This document shows positions 22,774 through 33,794 of a stretch of 64,000 bases of DNA, one piece after another. A program made the position numbers and the translations under genes. The stretch comes from Tolypocladium sp. Sup5 PDA-1 (taxonomy: Eukaryota > Ascomycota > Sordariomycetes > Hypocreales > Ophiocordycipitaceae), in contig JPHH03000010.1 of NCBI GenBank assembly GCA_000750105.3, positions 682,001 through 746,000 on the forward strand, written 5' to 3'. Position 1 is the first letter of the stretch; each line of letters begins with the position of its first letter. The notes under the pieces were generated by a model. The model did not search any database, was not told the DNA's origin, and saw only the letters and a program-made list of their open reading frames with translations.

Positions 22774-24403
22774 ATGAAGACCTTCAACAGCACCTGCACC
22801 TTGCCACCGACCGGCGTGCAATTCGTCTCGGCGCCCGAAACGAGAGGCACCTTGGAAATCGTCTGGAGCTGCCTTACCGTTCTTCTGATCTGCACTTGGT
22901 CTATTTTTCATCCAAACATGCCCGTTCAGTCGCACCCCCAAGGCAAGATGCAGGAATTGTGTCGCACTGCTTGGCAACTTGTCGTCGAAGGTGAAGTGGA
23001 TGCTCTTGAACCTGCTCGCACCCGAATGGGCTCTCGCGAAAGCCTGGACCGACTACCGTTCCGTCCTGTTTCTAGAGAGCGACTTCAAAGCAATGCAAGA
23101 GAAGGATCGTGTTCCTTGGGGGCGCAGCCATATTTTCTTGGCCAACATGGGCGGCTTATGGGCGGCTTATGGGCGGCTTATGGGCGGCTTTGCCGTCAGC
23201 TTCACTACTACGCCTCCACCGCCCACGCCTGAGATAATGAGGGATCGACCTAGCACCACGAATAACTCGAGCTCGATAGAGAGCCCTTCGCAGGTCTGCA
23301 ATGATATCTCGAGCCAAGATCTACAGAGCGCACCTAGCGGCCAGAACGATCGAGGCATACATGAATCTTCAGCATCGAGCAGTATGCCAAACCTCTCGCG
23401 GTGGAACCAGCCAAGCTCGGTGCCAAAATGCAGCCTTGGAGAGAGGTCAACCCCTTCCAATGGATGGCCGAGGAAGCATAATACAGTCCCCAATCCTAGC
23501 ATTGACCTCGCCACAATCCGGCCCGTGGCAGCAAACATACATCCTGAGGACACTGAGCATGGGACGCTGCCACGGCATCTACAGCGACGGTTGCTCAGCG
23601 TCAGGAAGATGGACGTTCTTTCCTCGAGCAAGACCTAGCGTTGGGTGGAACATGCCTCACAAGCTTTCGGGTCAATCGAATGGAGGCTGAGCGAGTACAA
23701 CTCTACCGCGACGAGCAAGGCTCTCCAGATGGATGGAACGGACCACTTCCATGGCTGCTGGGGGAAAAACAGATTCCTCAGATCAAGCCTGTCGTGGGCC
23801 GTAAATCTCCAGCGTCTTCAAGGAGACCTGTGGGTTTTGGATGCGAAACAACTACTCCTCGCGCGCGAGCTAGGCATCATCGAACGGCTCCCGAACGTGT
23901 CCGACGACGACATTCGAGACCGCAATAAGGCCGACCTGTTTGTGAAACTCATAGCCCTGGGCCAGATCCTTTGGTTTCTTATCCAACTTGGCGTGCGACT
24001 TGGCCACCGGCTTCCAGCCAGTCAGATTGAGATACGGACTCTTGGCCTTGCTATTTCGACGCTTTTCACCTATCTACTATTGCTAGAAAAGCCCAAGGGC
24101 ATCCAGACATCTGTCTTTGTGCCTGCAGCTCGGTATGCAGCACCGGAGGAGTTGAGCCGCCTGGCCGCAGTCGGCCCAAGGTGGCGAACAATGCCTTGCA
24201 CTGCACGGGAGCAGCCGAGGACCTCGACGTATTTGTGAACGGCGCCGCGCTTAGCGTCCTCATTCTCAGAGTCGTTCATTGCGTCGCGTAGACCTTTGTG
24301 TTTCCTAGTCTACGCCATTGTCGAGGCCTTGCGTTCACCTGCTTTTCTGCCCCCGAAAGCATATTCCACGACTTGGGCGAGCAACAATCCTCATGTTTCT
24401 TGA
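22774..24403 (+). pseudogene. Decayed multi-pass membrane protein gene (fungal hypothetical family)
   Basis: Remnant of a fungal polytopic membrane protein, recognisable by ETRGTLEIVWSCLTVLLICTW near the start, then KVKWMLLNLLAPEWALAKAW and RSHIFLANMGG. Later come LQGDLWVLDAKQLL, DDDIRDRNKADLFVKLIALGQ, LFTYLLLLEKPKGIQT, and a C-terminus ending LPPKAYSTTWASNNPHVS with its stop at 24401-24403. Lesions: a one-base insertion near 22979; four tandem copies of an 11-bp unit at 23147-23190 adding 11 residues in frame; an in-frame TAG at 23636-23638; a frameshift near 24180; TAG at 24289-24291 where a Trp (TGG) is expected; and an apparent internal deletion just after, which fuses the Trp region to the C-terminal tail. 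The two stops fit C-to-T changes in CpA context, as in RIP. No functional protein is expected. Confidence 0.75.
23147..23190 (+). repeat. 4 x 11-bp perfect tandem repeat (ATGGGCGGCTT)
   Basis: Four exact adjacent copies of ATGGGCGGCTT, followed by TGCC. Homologous proteins read NMGGF at this place, so three copies (33 bp, 11 codons) appear to be added without shifting frame. Confidence 0.95.
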
Positions 24404-25301
24404 TTGGCCTGCCGGAATGCCTGCCAAAGCGTTGCTTTCCTGCCATTATGGCGCTGTTCGGGCGTATTTGAAAGCGACTCATCGCGGCGAGCAGTGGGAA
24501 GAATGGACCAGGCGGAACATCCTTACAGTGACGAGACATATATGTATCTTCAAGAGCATTCTTGTGGGACCCCAATGGCATAATCCGTTCTTCATCTAAT
24601 ATTTGTATAGTACAATTATGGGATACGCACCAATGAAAACGATATACCAGGGAGCAAACTTTAAGAGATATCACAAAGTCTTCCGGGCTTTGCTCATACG
24701 CAACGCTAGCCCAAATAATACTCACCAAGCTTTTAGTGCGGATATATCTTGTTCCCAAAGTAGTTGAGCTCGCTTTAACATAGTCGGATGAATTCCTGTT
24801 TCTCTTTATCTCTTCTATCTGAATGATCACCATGGCCTTTGGGGAAGGCCCGGCCATTCTTGGCAACATATCTTTACACAGGGAGCGGTGTCCGAGGTAC
24901 GTTCAGGTGAGAGACGGAATGAGATAAAAAAGACAATAATACTCATAACTCATTTTTGTGATAGCTATGACGGACGGAAGACTCGGCCCCCCAGTTGTTT
25001 TGGCTGGCTACGATTTGACGCCCACGCGAAGTCGACCCGTAGAGTTGCATGAAAGAACCAACATTCAACGTCCCCGAGCAAGAACACTGGCACGCATCGA
25101 TGAGTACAAGAGATGAACTAGATTTTGGTTGATAATGTGAGCAGGTAGTATGTACTGAAGTATGTACCGGAATCTGCATGGAGCGAAACGTTCTTCCCAA
25201 GTCAGCTTTTCATTCTCAAACCACATTGTCAAAAGATCCCATATGCACATGTTGAGCATGAAGTGAAGCATATACACAGAAGTAGGCCAAAAAGAAGGAT
25301 T
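24404..25301. other. Intergenic region
   Basis: Between the decayed membrane-protein gene and the 3' end of the GH64 gene. No supported gene or RNA. Confidence 0.5.
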
Positions 25302-26648
25302 TTATCTCGGAGGAGCACCAATATAGACCGACCAGGTGTCCACATTTCGTGAAGCGACCACGCCCGCGGCGTTCTTACCGTCCAGGTTCACGTCGTCGTA
25401 CGGGAAAGCATAGCCCTTGCCGTCGACCTCGAACTTGTGAACGAGGCGGCTGTAGTGGCTGGTAGGACTGACCATGTAGTACGAAGAATCCGGACCCGGC
25501 TGGTGGTCGCCACTACCAGACAGGAGGGTCGATCGAACAAAGGCCGCGCAGAGGCGGGGGATGACGGCCAAATGAACGCCGTTGTCCCCCCCCAGCCTCT
25601 TGAATGGTCCGCTGTCGCAACTCCAGATATCATGAGCCGAGGGCTTGCTATAGCCGCGGTTGTCACCACCGTTGCATCTGAGTTCGTCGCCATAAATTCG
25701 GCACTGCACCTTGCCCACACCAGTCTGAGTGTCGATCGTCAAGGCGTTCTGTCTGTACTTGTCCCAGACTTGATCGACGTAGCTAGTCCAGTAGTTTTGG
25801 AAATCGTTCGGGTTCATCACGCCGTACTTGTCGGGAGAAAGCACACGGATGGGTTGACCAGCGCCGTTGGCGATGCACATGCGGCGCCAGGGGTATCTGT
25901 CCTTAATCGACAGGTCTTTCAGGCCGTCGCAAACCTTTTTGACGGAACCGGCCCCGAGTCCACGGGTGACTTGAGTCAGTCCGTTCCTCACCGTCAGGTC
26001 CATGCTGAGGATCGGTCCGACAAAGTCCACGTAGCTGATGTTTGCGAACAGCTCCTCGTCCTTGGTGTAAGTCATCTCGACAAATCCCCAGCTGACCCCG
26101 GCGCTCGGGTCTTGCATGTTGGTCGGCGACGGCTGCACCACGCCGTCGCCGTTGGGCGTCTTGACCATGAAAAAGTTGAGTTCTCCTTCCGAAAAGTAGA
26201 CGCGGCCCGAGGTCATGATGATTGGCAGGGTCATCTCGAGGGTGCCGCCCTGACCAGGCAGAGAGATGGATATATCTTCGTCGATGGGAACCGGAGTAGG
26301 GGAACCGCGGGAACTCGGATAGATCAAAGTGCCATCTGCCTTGACGAAGATAACCCTGCCGTCCGAATCCAGACCGGTGAGGTAGGCATTAACCTGACCG
26401 CGGCCGGCGCTGTTGTGGAACCTCATTCGCATTGACGCGCCCTGAGCGAACAAATGGACGTCATCCTTGTGAATAACTTGGGTCTTGGGGCTGTGGTAGG
26501 TGCCGTTGAGGGTGTTTTCCTTGGTTACGACAACGTCTTGGATGCCACCTGGAGTGGCTATGGTGAAGGATTGTTCGTCCCTTGGGCCGACGGACGGCGC
26601 AGCTGAAACTGCGCTGAGAAGGGCCGCGAGGATTGTCAAAGACCGCAT
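25302..26648 (-). CDS. Secreted GH64 beta-1,3-glucanase
   Basis: Secreted endo-beta-1,3-glucanase of glycoside hydrolase family 64, whose bacterial members release laminaripentaose. Single exon, ATG at 26648, 448 residues. The signal peptide MRSLTILAALLSAVSAAPS ends with an ideal cleavage site. The thaumatin-like beta-barrel carries GRVYFSEGELNFFMV and then SWGFVEMTYT and NISYVDFVGPIL. The Glu of FVEMTY and the Asp of YVDFVG match the family's two catalytic acids by pattern. The second domain includes DFQNYWTSYVDQVWDKY. The C-terminal region carries YAFPYDDVN followed by an Asn/Gly-rich end. A strong TATA (TATATATAAG) lies about 150 bp upstream. Beta-1,3-glucan is the main fungal wall polymer, so this gene pairs functionally with the GH30 gene at 13.8-15.3 kb. 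Confidence 0.93.
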   Translation of the reverse strand: MRSLTILAALLSAVSAAPSVGPRDEQSFTIATPGGIQDVVVTKENTLNGTYHSPKTQVIHKDDVHLFAQGASMRMRFHNSAGRGQVNAYLTGLDSDGRVIFVKADGTLIYPSSRGSPTPVPIDEDISISLPGQGGTLEMTLPIIMTSGRVYFSEGELNFFMVKTPNGDGVVQPSPTNMQDPSAGVSWGFVEMTYTKDEELFANISYVDFVGPILSMDLTVRNGLTQVTRGLGAGSVKKVCDGLKDLSIKDRYPWRRMCIANGAGQPIRVLSPDKYGVMNPNDFQNYWTSYVDQVWDKYRQNALTIDTQTGVGKVQCRIYGDELRCNGGDNRGYSKPSAHDIWSCDSGPFKRLGGDNGVHLAVIPRLCAAFVRSTLLSGSGDHQPGPDSSYYMVSPTSHYSRLVHKFEVDGKGYAFPYDDVNLDGKNAAGVVASRNVDTWSVYIGAPPR

Positions 26649-26795
26649 GTTGAGGGAAGTATGAGCCCCAAGCAAGGGAAAGGTGGTGCGTTTGAAAGAA
26701 AATACCAAGAAGCCAGCTCTTGGTATAAGGGTTGTGAATCTTCAACTGCTTGTGACCTGCTTCTTTCAAATATGGAAGACGTGTTCATGGCCGCT

Positions 26796-26804
26796 TATAT
26801 ATAC
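26796..26804 (-). promoter_or_regulatory. TATA box of the GH64 gene
   Basis: TATATATAA on the minus strand about 150 bp upstream of the GH64 ATG, the right orientation and a typical fungal distance for an inducible secreted enzyme. Confidence 0.5.
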
Positions 26805-29800
26805 TTCTCGTCCAAGGCATTCCCGTCCATTCTGCCACCATGGAACATCGCGCCGGGCGATGCAACTCAAAGAGCTCCGTTGAATCGAGCCGAATACTTA
26901 CTTGCGCACGAATCTCGTGCGCCATGCTAGCACTCGGCCGGCCCTCTTTCGGCCCTCATGGCGCATTGTTAATCGACGAGGAAACGCAGTATGTCGCGTC
27001 TTGTAAGCTAATCTGCGCGAGGGCGACCTGGCCTACACACCACTATCAAGCATTGCAGCATACATCTTCACACCAGGACAGGAACTATCACGTAACATGT
27101 TCGGCCGGCTCGGGCGTATTATGTCGGCTACTGCTATGTCGGCTCCTTCAACTAACGCACGGTGGAGGCTAGTCTATTACCTGTAGTTTTCCGGAGTCTT
27201 TACCAACTTGAAGGGGACTCACAGGTTGCTCTTATTGGTTGGATTGAGGGTTGGTGCGGCGCTTCCCTCGGTAAGTATCCTGTGCGAAGATGGTCTGATG
27301 ACTCTAGTCAGGGGCCAAGTTCCATTTCGGGCCATGGCCCGTCCTCACTGCAACTGCACCGCACTGGAGTGGCTTATGTTAACCCTTTCGGAACCGCGAC
27401 CAACACACCGGCCCAATGCCACGGTAGCTGGGCCACATGGTATTGAGAAGTTCCAGACAAGTGCGTTGAGAAGCTTCCGAACGGTCGGGGGTGACGAGGA
27501 TGTGTAGCCCCTCACCGGCAGATCCATCGGCCACCCCAGGTAGCATCACGGGATCATGAGGCAGGGTGAGGTTTGAAAAGCTTACATGATTCTTAGTTGA
27601 ATGCAGGCTTGGAAATAGAGGCGTTTTTAGGTTTGCGATATTGTGAAAGGTGCCTTGCTGTCACTGCAAGAGCATGAGCATGTACTCTTTGGCTCGTTGA
27701 CATCGCCCTGTCGGTCTCGCGTTGAAATCACAACTACCACGGCGGGGGCAATTCTGTCCGAGAGCTGCCCACGGGTAGATGTAGATGCTATATTGCAAAA
27801 GAGGAACGACTACGGAGTATGGGCCAATACAACAACACGGCCCGGCGCGGAGCACTCGAGGCATCCTCGGCCCATAGCGCCATGGCCTGTCCGGAGCCAT
27901 ACGCCACAAGCGCCGGATTCAGAAGTTACGGCCGTTGAGGGGGTGCCGCTGGTACGCTAAAAGCGACATGGAGTGTTCGAAAGGCCGGGGTTCTCTCTAA
28001 GCACGACTGAGGCGTGGACTGGAACGTTGTACTCCGGATATTCCAGGATAGAGCCACGGAAGAACGGGACCTTTGCGCAATCCGGCAATAACGAGGGCCT
28101 CTTGGGATATGGCTGCTGTTTTTGTTTCCAGTTTGTTCATCGGCAATTGCAAGCGGCATAGGGCTAGTTCCTGAATCCTATTCCTAAGACGTGCACGGGA
28201 TTCCATCGATCCTTGGCGCCAATTATTAACTGTTCACGCCGGTGCTGACCACAGGTGTCTGTTGTATGTACCCGGAGAATGGTAGTGTAATCCGTGCAGC
28301 CGGCAGGTAAAAGAGGCTGTGTCTTCGACCAGTCGTCAATGGTACTCTGCAGAGTTGTATGGTGTAAGTCTGCCGTTCCTTGTGTTGCCTCTGGGCCCAC
28401 CGTTCACAGCCGGCGAACAATCGGACATGCCGGGTGTTGGTCGAAAATTGAAGAAATCACTATAAACACTGTGTGCCTGGGTTAGTGATTAATCATGGTG
28501 CTGGAGTAGAATTGCACATGCAGTTTCAATGCCAGGAAGTCGCGAACTGGTATCTTGGCGCCCCCCCCCTCTGTGACAACCAAAGGATGCCTCGTCTTTG
28601 ACGGCTCAACATTCTCACACCTGTGACCGTTAGTGTGCATTTTAGTCTGAACTACGGAAAATAGAATTACATCTCTGAACTCGTCAACTCACAAAGTGCT
28701 CAAGAATAGCCATTTACTTTTAACAGTGATGAAGTTCATGAGTGATGGACAGCTTATGCATTTCGAGAATAGGCTGTCTCGGGCTGTCCCGCTTGGCCGC
28801 CACGAGTCTCCGTTTAAGTGGTTCGGATTTAGCAACGGCGCTCGATGACGGATATGGCAGCTGCTCAATGTGGAAGATCTTCCTGAAGAAAATAGAAAAC
28901 CCGTTTGGTATCAACATTGTGGATATGTTGTGAGCCTGTGGGTGGCGCTTCGGGCGCAGAGATACCCACTTGCTCCCATCGTTCATCCTTGCTCAACAAA
29001 GGGTTTTAGCTATCCTTGATTTTCCCTCTGAGTGTTTTCCGTATACACTACTGACACACTCTGGCTATGGATATGTGAGCGGCCTACTCTAGATCTAGTC
29101 TATTCCCGGCTCATTGGGCTTCGAGATGAACCTCATTGGTCAAATGAATTATGCGCATGTGATTGTGAAACCTTCAGTGACCCAAGAGCAGAGCCGTTGT
29201 AACGTACGGATTGCGTACAAGAGGCACGTTCTCAGCCCTACGAGGCGCGGTGAAGACTACCGTAGACTTCTCCCGCGACCAATAACTCACGCATATGCTT
29301 GGTATAAATGGACTTTCTTTTTAGCATTCTGCCTGCTGCATCATCATGCGTATATGCATACGGGTTCAGCTCGGCGTCTGGCTGGCGCACTATTCGTGGC
29401 TTGGGGCAGGTGACAAGTTGATAGCCAGCGCCTCGATCATAGGCCAGGCTTTCAGCTGTCCAGGCGGTGCGGTCCGAGCTACTGCCTTTGGCATATTGTG
29501 GCTTTACGTATGTTTTTAAGGTTGCTCAGCTCCACCCGGCCAGGCTGTCGGTATAAGACGCTGCTATGCAGGCCGTCGATAGCCTACCACGAGATGCAAG
29601 TCCAGCTAGAGGTGGCAAGGGCGGTTTCGGCTCTCGCGCAACTGCCGAATTATCAACCTTAGCAAACATTTACAAACTGTCTACTCCAATCAAGTGAGGG
29701 GGTGTTGAAGCTCATGGCCTGTCGCAGGCATCTTTCAATCGATGGCAGATGCGGAGAATGTGGTGGCGGCGCGGCGGGACGGCTCGACTCCAATAATCCG

Positions 29801-30004
29801 TTGATGGGCTTGACAAACCTCGGTCAGCCGCTCGCTGATCCGTGGATCTAGACCACAGACTATGGAATCGTATTATGAATTCTCAAAGGGGCTGTAAAGC
29901 TGCCTTGTTGCGTGGCGTATGGCATACTAACATTCGCGTTGGGCATGACGGATAAATCTCTTTGAAGGTGTTTTGTTCCCTCTGCGTGTATGGTATGGAT
30001 CAGA

Positions 30005-30010
30005 TATAAA
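30005..30010 (+). promoter_or_regulatory. TATA box of the matrixin-lectin gene
   Basis: TATAAA about 132 bp upstream of the ATG at 30142, in correct orientation. Inferred from sequence and position only. Confidence 0.45.
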
Positions 30011-30141
30011 TGACATCTCTACCCGCAGAGTTGTAAGACTTGAGAACACTAGCATCCAGCTTCTTTGAATCAGATATTAGCCTCTGGGAGACCATATACA
30101 CTCAACGTTTGATCACAGACATCTGCAGCAAGCCACTAGCC

Positions 30142-32007
30142 ATGCCTTCCGAGTCGTCCAGTCCCGACTATCCTACCCCCAGGGACGCGGTAAAAATCCC
30201 CGTCTCCCAATCCAAGATCAAAGCCGTCCCGACGTTCTGCTCCGGCGACAAGTGCGACGTCACCGAGGTGCACAACTACCTCAAGCACTATGGCTACATG
30301 CCGCTCTCCGCATCCGCCTCCCGCACCGAGGTTGGCGAGGAGACTGCCACGGCGCTCAGGGCCTTCCAAGAGTTCTTCAGCCTCACGGTCGACGGCATCT
30401 TTGGCCCGGATACTAGAAAGGCCATGACCGAGGAGCGCTGTGGCTTTCCCGATGTGACGCAGTCTGTTGACTTTACTGTTCTGGGTCCGTGGAAAGATCG
30501 CAACATCAAGTATTGCTTTGGGAAACAGTCGTCGCAGCTGGATATCAATGTCTGCAAGGCTGCCATCCGGCGTGCCATCAAAACATGGACTGACGCTGGC
30601 GTTGGCTTGACCACGACAGAGGTTGCAACCACTGACAACCCCGAAGTCTTCATCGAGTTCCGCCCTGCCAACGACCCTGACCATTCCATGGTCGGCGGCA
30701 TTCTTGCCCACGCTGACTTTCCTCCGGGATACTCTGTGGTTGTGAAAGGGCTTCCGTTGCCTTTGCACTATGACGACCAGGAGCACAAGTGGGTTGACGG
30801 CGCCGTCGCCAACTCCTTTGACATCGAGACCGTCGGGCTCCACGAGTTTGGCCACATCCTCGGCCTCGCCCACAGCAGCGTTGCAGGCTCAGTCATGTAC
30901 CCGTCCGTGTCTCCCAACCTTCTCAAGCGCAGTCTCACAGAGGACGACCGCGATGCTATCCGCAACCTGTATCCGTCCTGGCGTAACCTCGGCGGCTTAT
31001 ACTATGGTACGCTCCATACCCGTCATGTATGCGTATCCAAGAGCTAACGGAGTCCAGGCCTTCCCGGCGTAGTCTCTTGGGCCGAGGGGCGCACCGACGT
31101 GTTCGTCCGCGGCACAAACAACGCCGTCTACCATAAGTGGCAGAACGGCGGCGGCACGGCATGGGGCCCCAGCGAGACGGGCTACGAGAACCTCGGCGGC
31201 ACCGTCTACGGAAACGTGACTGCCGTCTCGTGGGGCAACAACCGCATCGACCTCTTTGCCCTGGGCACCGACAACGCCTGCTGGCACAAGTGGTGGGACG
31301 GCAGCGCGTGGGGAGGCTGGGAGAGCCTCGGCGGAGGCATCATCGGCGACATCTGTGCCGTTTCCTGGGGCGCGAACCGGCTCGACCTGTTTGTGCGCGG
31401 CATGAGCAATTCAGTCTTCCACAAGGCCTGGAATGGCAGTGCTTGGCTGCCGAGCGTCTCGGGATGGACCAACCTGGGGGGCATCATCCTGGGGTCTCCC
31501 AAGGCGGTCTGCTGGGGACCGAACCGCATCGACATCCTCGTCCGGGGCACGAACAATGGCGTCTACCAGAAGACATGGAACGGGTCCACCTGGCAGCCGT
31601 CCGTCCTCGGCTGGCAGAGCCTCGGCGGAACCGTCATGGACGATATCACTCCCGTCTCGACGGCCCCTAACCGCCTGGACCTCTTCGTCCAGGGAACCAA
31701 CAACGCTGTTTACCAGAAGAGCTGGAACGGCAGCGCCTGGGTGCCGTCCGCCACGGGATGGACCAGCCTCGGCGGCGTCGTCATGTCTCGTCCGGCGGCT
31801 GTGGCCTGGGGCGGCAACAAGATCTCACTCGCCGCCCAGGGCACGGACAACGCGGTGTATACCAAGGAGTGGAATGGTTCTGCGTGGGTCGATTGGCATT
31901 CTATTGGTGGAGTTGTCACCGACTCCCCGGTTGTTGATCCTCGCGGTGGTGACAGAATGGCGATTTATGTCCGAGGCACAGATGCGTCGCTGTACACTTA
32001 TGACTAG
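30142..32007 (+). CDS. Matrixin metalloprotease fused to a seven-repeat lectin-like beta-propeller
   Basis: Zinc metalloprotease of the M10A/matrixin type with a C-terminal sugar-binding-like propeller. The ATG at 30142 is the first in frame. Exon 1 is 30142-31006, the intron 31007-31057 (GTACGC, GCTAAC branch, CCAG), and exon 2 31058-32007, giving 604 residues. A peptidoglycan-binding-1-like segment lies at about 40-100 (VHNYLKHYGYM, ALRAFQEFFSLTVDGIFGPDT). The catalytic domain has HEFGHILGLAH at 234-244 and the Met-turn SVMYPS shortly after. Residues from about 290 form seven repeats of roughly 45 residues, each of the type NRIDLFxxGTDNAxxHKWWNGSAW, as in the PLL-like lectin propellers (DUF346) of Photorhabdus. 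There is no signal peptide and no clear cysteine-switch PRCGxPD; the nearest is EERCGFPDV. The fusion could target protease to a fucosylated surface. Confidence 0.9.
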
Positions 32008-32631
32008 TGCCCTGTCTGTCTGCTCGGCTTGTTTGGACAACTACACTCTCGCTTATCGAGTTATTACTGTCAATTGAGCTGTCACGCATTTGATTAAACG
32101 TCTGGAACCTCGCTTACTGTTTCTGTCATGTCTTCAGACGAAAACCTTTTGCTAATGCTACCCAAACAATGCATCAACAGCTGAGTCTCTAACAGCCTCG
32201 ACGGGAGACTGCAGGTTCGCTCAACACACCCAGCCATTGACAAGCTCCATATCACGTCCGACGAGAACATGGACAAGTCCACAGCATGTTTTCGGTAGCC
32301 ATGTGGGGCGTCATGCCATCCGGCAGCCCCATAGCCCACATGTGAGAGTACAAGTAGGTGTGTTGCAGTCGGCATCAGCCCTGGAATCCCGCTGCAGGAC
32401 GGCACCACTCTGTACTACGCCCTTAATTCGGCGTCCAGTCACATCCATCTGATTTGATAGCCACGTCGTACTCCATGTCGACAGCTCTGGCAAGCCCCCT
32501 TCGTTCCCCGCACATGCCGGCGCAAGTCCGAGTCGAAGCTGTAAAAGACGAGAGTCTGGTGCAGCGGCGCTGGCCACGATTCTTCGTCACAACTGCCATT
32601 GTTTCTCGAGACAAGGCGCGAGCACGTCGAT
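32008..32631. other. Intergenic region
   Basis: 3' flank of the matrixin-lectin gene and promoter of the aldoxime dehydratase gene. No other feature recognisable. Confidence 0.5.
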
Positions 32632-33711
32632 ATGCTTGACTCGGCCATCCCAGAGCATCTTCGCGTCGAGCGGACGCTGCCGACCAGCACGCCGCCTGGC
32701 TATGTACCTCCCGTCCCGGCCTACAGCGCCCAGTTCGGAAAGGATGTCGCAAGCCTGGTCATGGCCACCATTGGTGCCCAATTTGCCACCAGCGACGATG
32801 ACGACGGGGCTGCCGTCTCGAAGCTGAAGACGTTTCTCGCATCCCCTGCTGAGGACGCAGACTCCTGCCCGGCATTCTCAGAATGGGCGGCCGTCACCGA
32901 CCGCAAGGGTTTCTACAACATCGCCGCCATCGCGTACTGGAAGAGCGATGACGCGTACCAGAAGTGGATCGTCGAGTCCGGGTTCAAGGCGTGGTGGGAC
33001 AGCCTGGAAGCGCGGGACCAGAAGCACGGCTGGTTCCTCGAGGTCTTCCTCCCAACCATGGACCGGCTCGAGACTGTGTTTTCGGACAACCAGGTCCCCG
33101 AGGGCGTGGCGCACATGCGGGGGGGCGTATGCGGACCCATTCAAGAGCATGTATACTGGGGAAGCATGCGAGATCGGCTGGCCGTCGCACAAACGGACGC
33201 GCTCGACGGAGAAAAGGCAGGCACAAGACCCGACCAGCCCATAGCGACAACAAACGTCCCTCGCCGCATTCGCGTGCCGGGGAAGAAGAATCTCGCCATC
33301 ATCCGCTCCGGGCAGGACTGGCTCGACACATCGCCCAAAGAGCGGGAGCTGTACCTGAGTACCATGCATCCAGTCCTGATCAAGGGCATGGACTTTCTCC
33401 GCGACCATGGCGACGAAGTGGGATGCTACAGCTGCCGCTTCATGGCCGTCGTCGACCCCGAAACTCGGAAGGCGGACAGGGATCGCACGTTTGGCCTGGC
33501 GTATTTTGACGAGCTGGGCTCGCTGGAGAGATGGAGCAAGGACCATTCGACCCATGTGCAGATCTTTGGCGGTTTCATGAAGTATGCCGCCAGGCTGAAC
33601 GGCGATGTCACGCTGCGCTTGTTCCACGAGGTGCTCGTGCTCAGGCCGGAGCAGCAGCTGTTCGAATACATCTCGTGCCACCCTGACACGGGGATGCTAG
33701 TGACAGTCTAG
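32632..33711 (+). CDS. Aldoxime dehydratase (phenylacetaldoxime dehydratase family)
   Basis: Haem enzyme that dehydrates aldoximes (R-CH=N-OH) to nitriles, the first step of the aldoxime-nitrile pathway. Single exon; the true ATG is at 32632 (the frame runs further upstream without an ATG), 359 residues, the usual length for OxdA/OxdFg-like proteins. Family marks: N-terminal IPEHLRVERTLPTSTPPGYVP, GFYNIAAIAYWKSDDAY, GGVCGPIQEHVYWGSMRDR, ARSxQDW-like IRSGQDW, CRFMAV, HSTHVQIFGGFMKYA (His at about 305 and 308) and LRLFHEVLVL (His about 332). The last two regions hold the haem ligand and catalytic distal His in the family. No targeting signal. It converges with the methyltransferase gene, with only 83 bp between the stops. 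No nitrilase or nitrile hydratase is next to it, unlike bacterial clusters. Confidence 0.92.
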   Translation: MLDSAIPEHLRVERTLPTSTPPGYVPPVPAYSAQFGKDVASLVMATIGAQFATSDDDDGAAVSKLKTFLASPAEDADSCPAFSEWAAVTDRKGFYNIAAIAYWKSDDAYQKWIVESGFKAWWDSLEARDQKHGWFLEVFLPTMDRLETVFSDNQVPEGVAHMRGGVCGPIQEHVYWGSMRDRLAVAQTDALDGEKAGTRPDQPIATTNVPRRIRVPGKKNLAIIRSGQDWLDTSPKERELYLSTMHPVLIKGMDFLRDHGDEVGCYSCRFMAVVDPETRKADRDRTFGLAYFDELGSLERWSKDHSTHVQIFGGFMKYAARLNGDVTLRLFHEVLVLRPEQQLFEYISCHPDTGMLVTV

Positions 33712-33794
33712 CAACAATTGGACAGGGGAGGGAAGTGCTGGGCAAGCTTACCGTTGGATCGGATTTGAGTAGCGAGATGTATGTACTTCGTAGC

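Larger units (their letters stand above)
26649..30141. other. Gene-poor region, 3.5 kb
   Basis: Divergent promoter space between GH64 (-) and the matrixin-lectin gene (+). No intact gene. 28756-29019 is one open frame broken only by TGA at 28846 with protein-like composition (RIWQLLNVEDLPEENRKPVW), perhaps a gene relic. A C-run lies at about 28561-28568. Nothing else recognisable. Confidence 0.5.
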
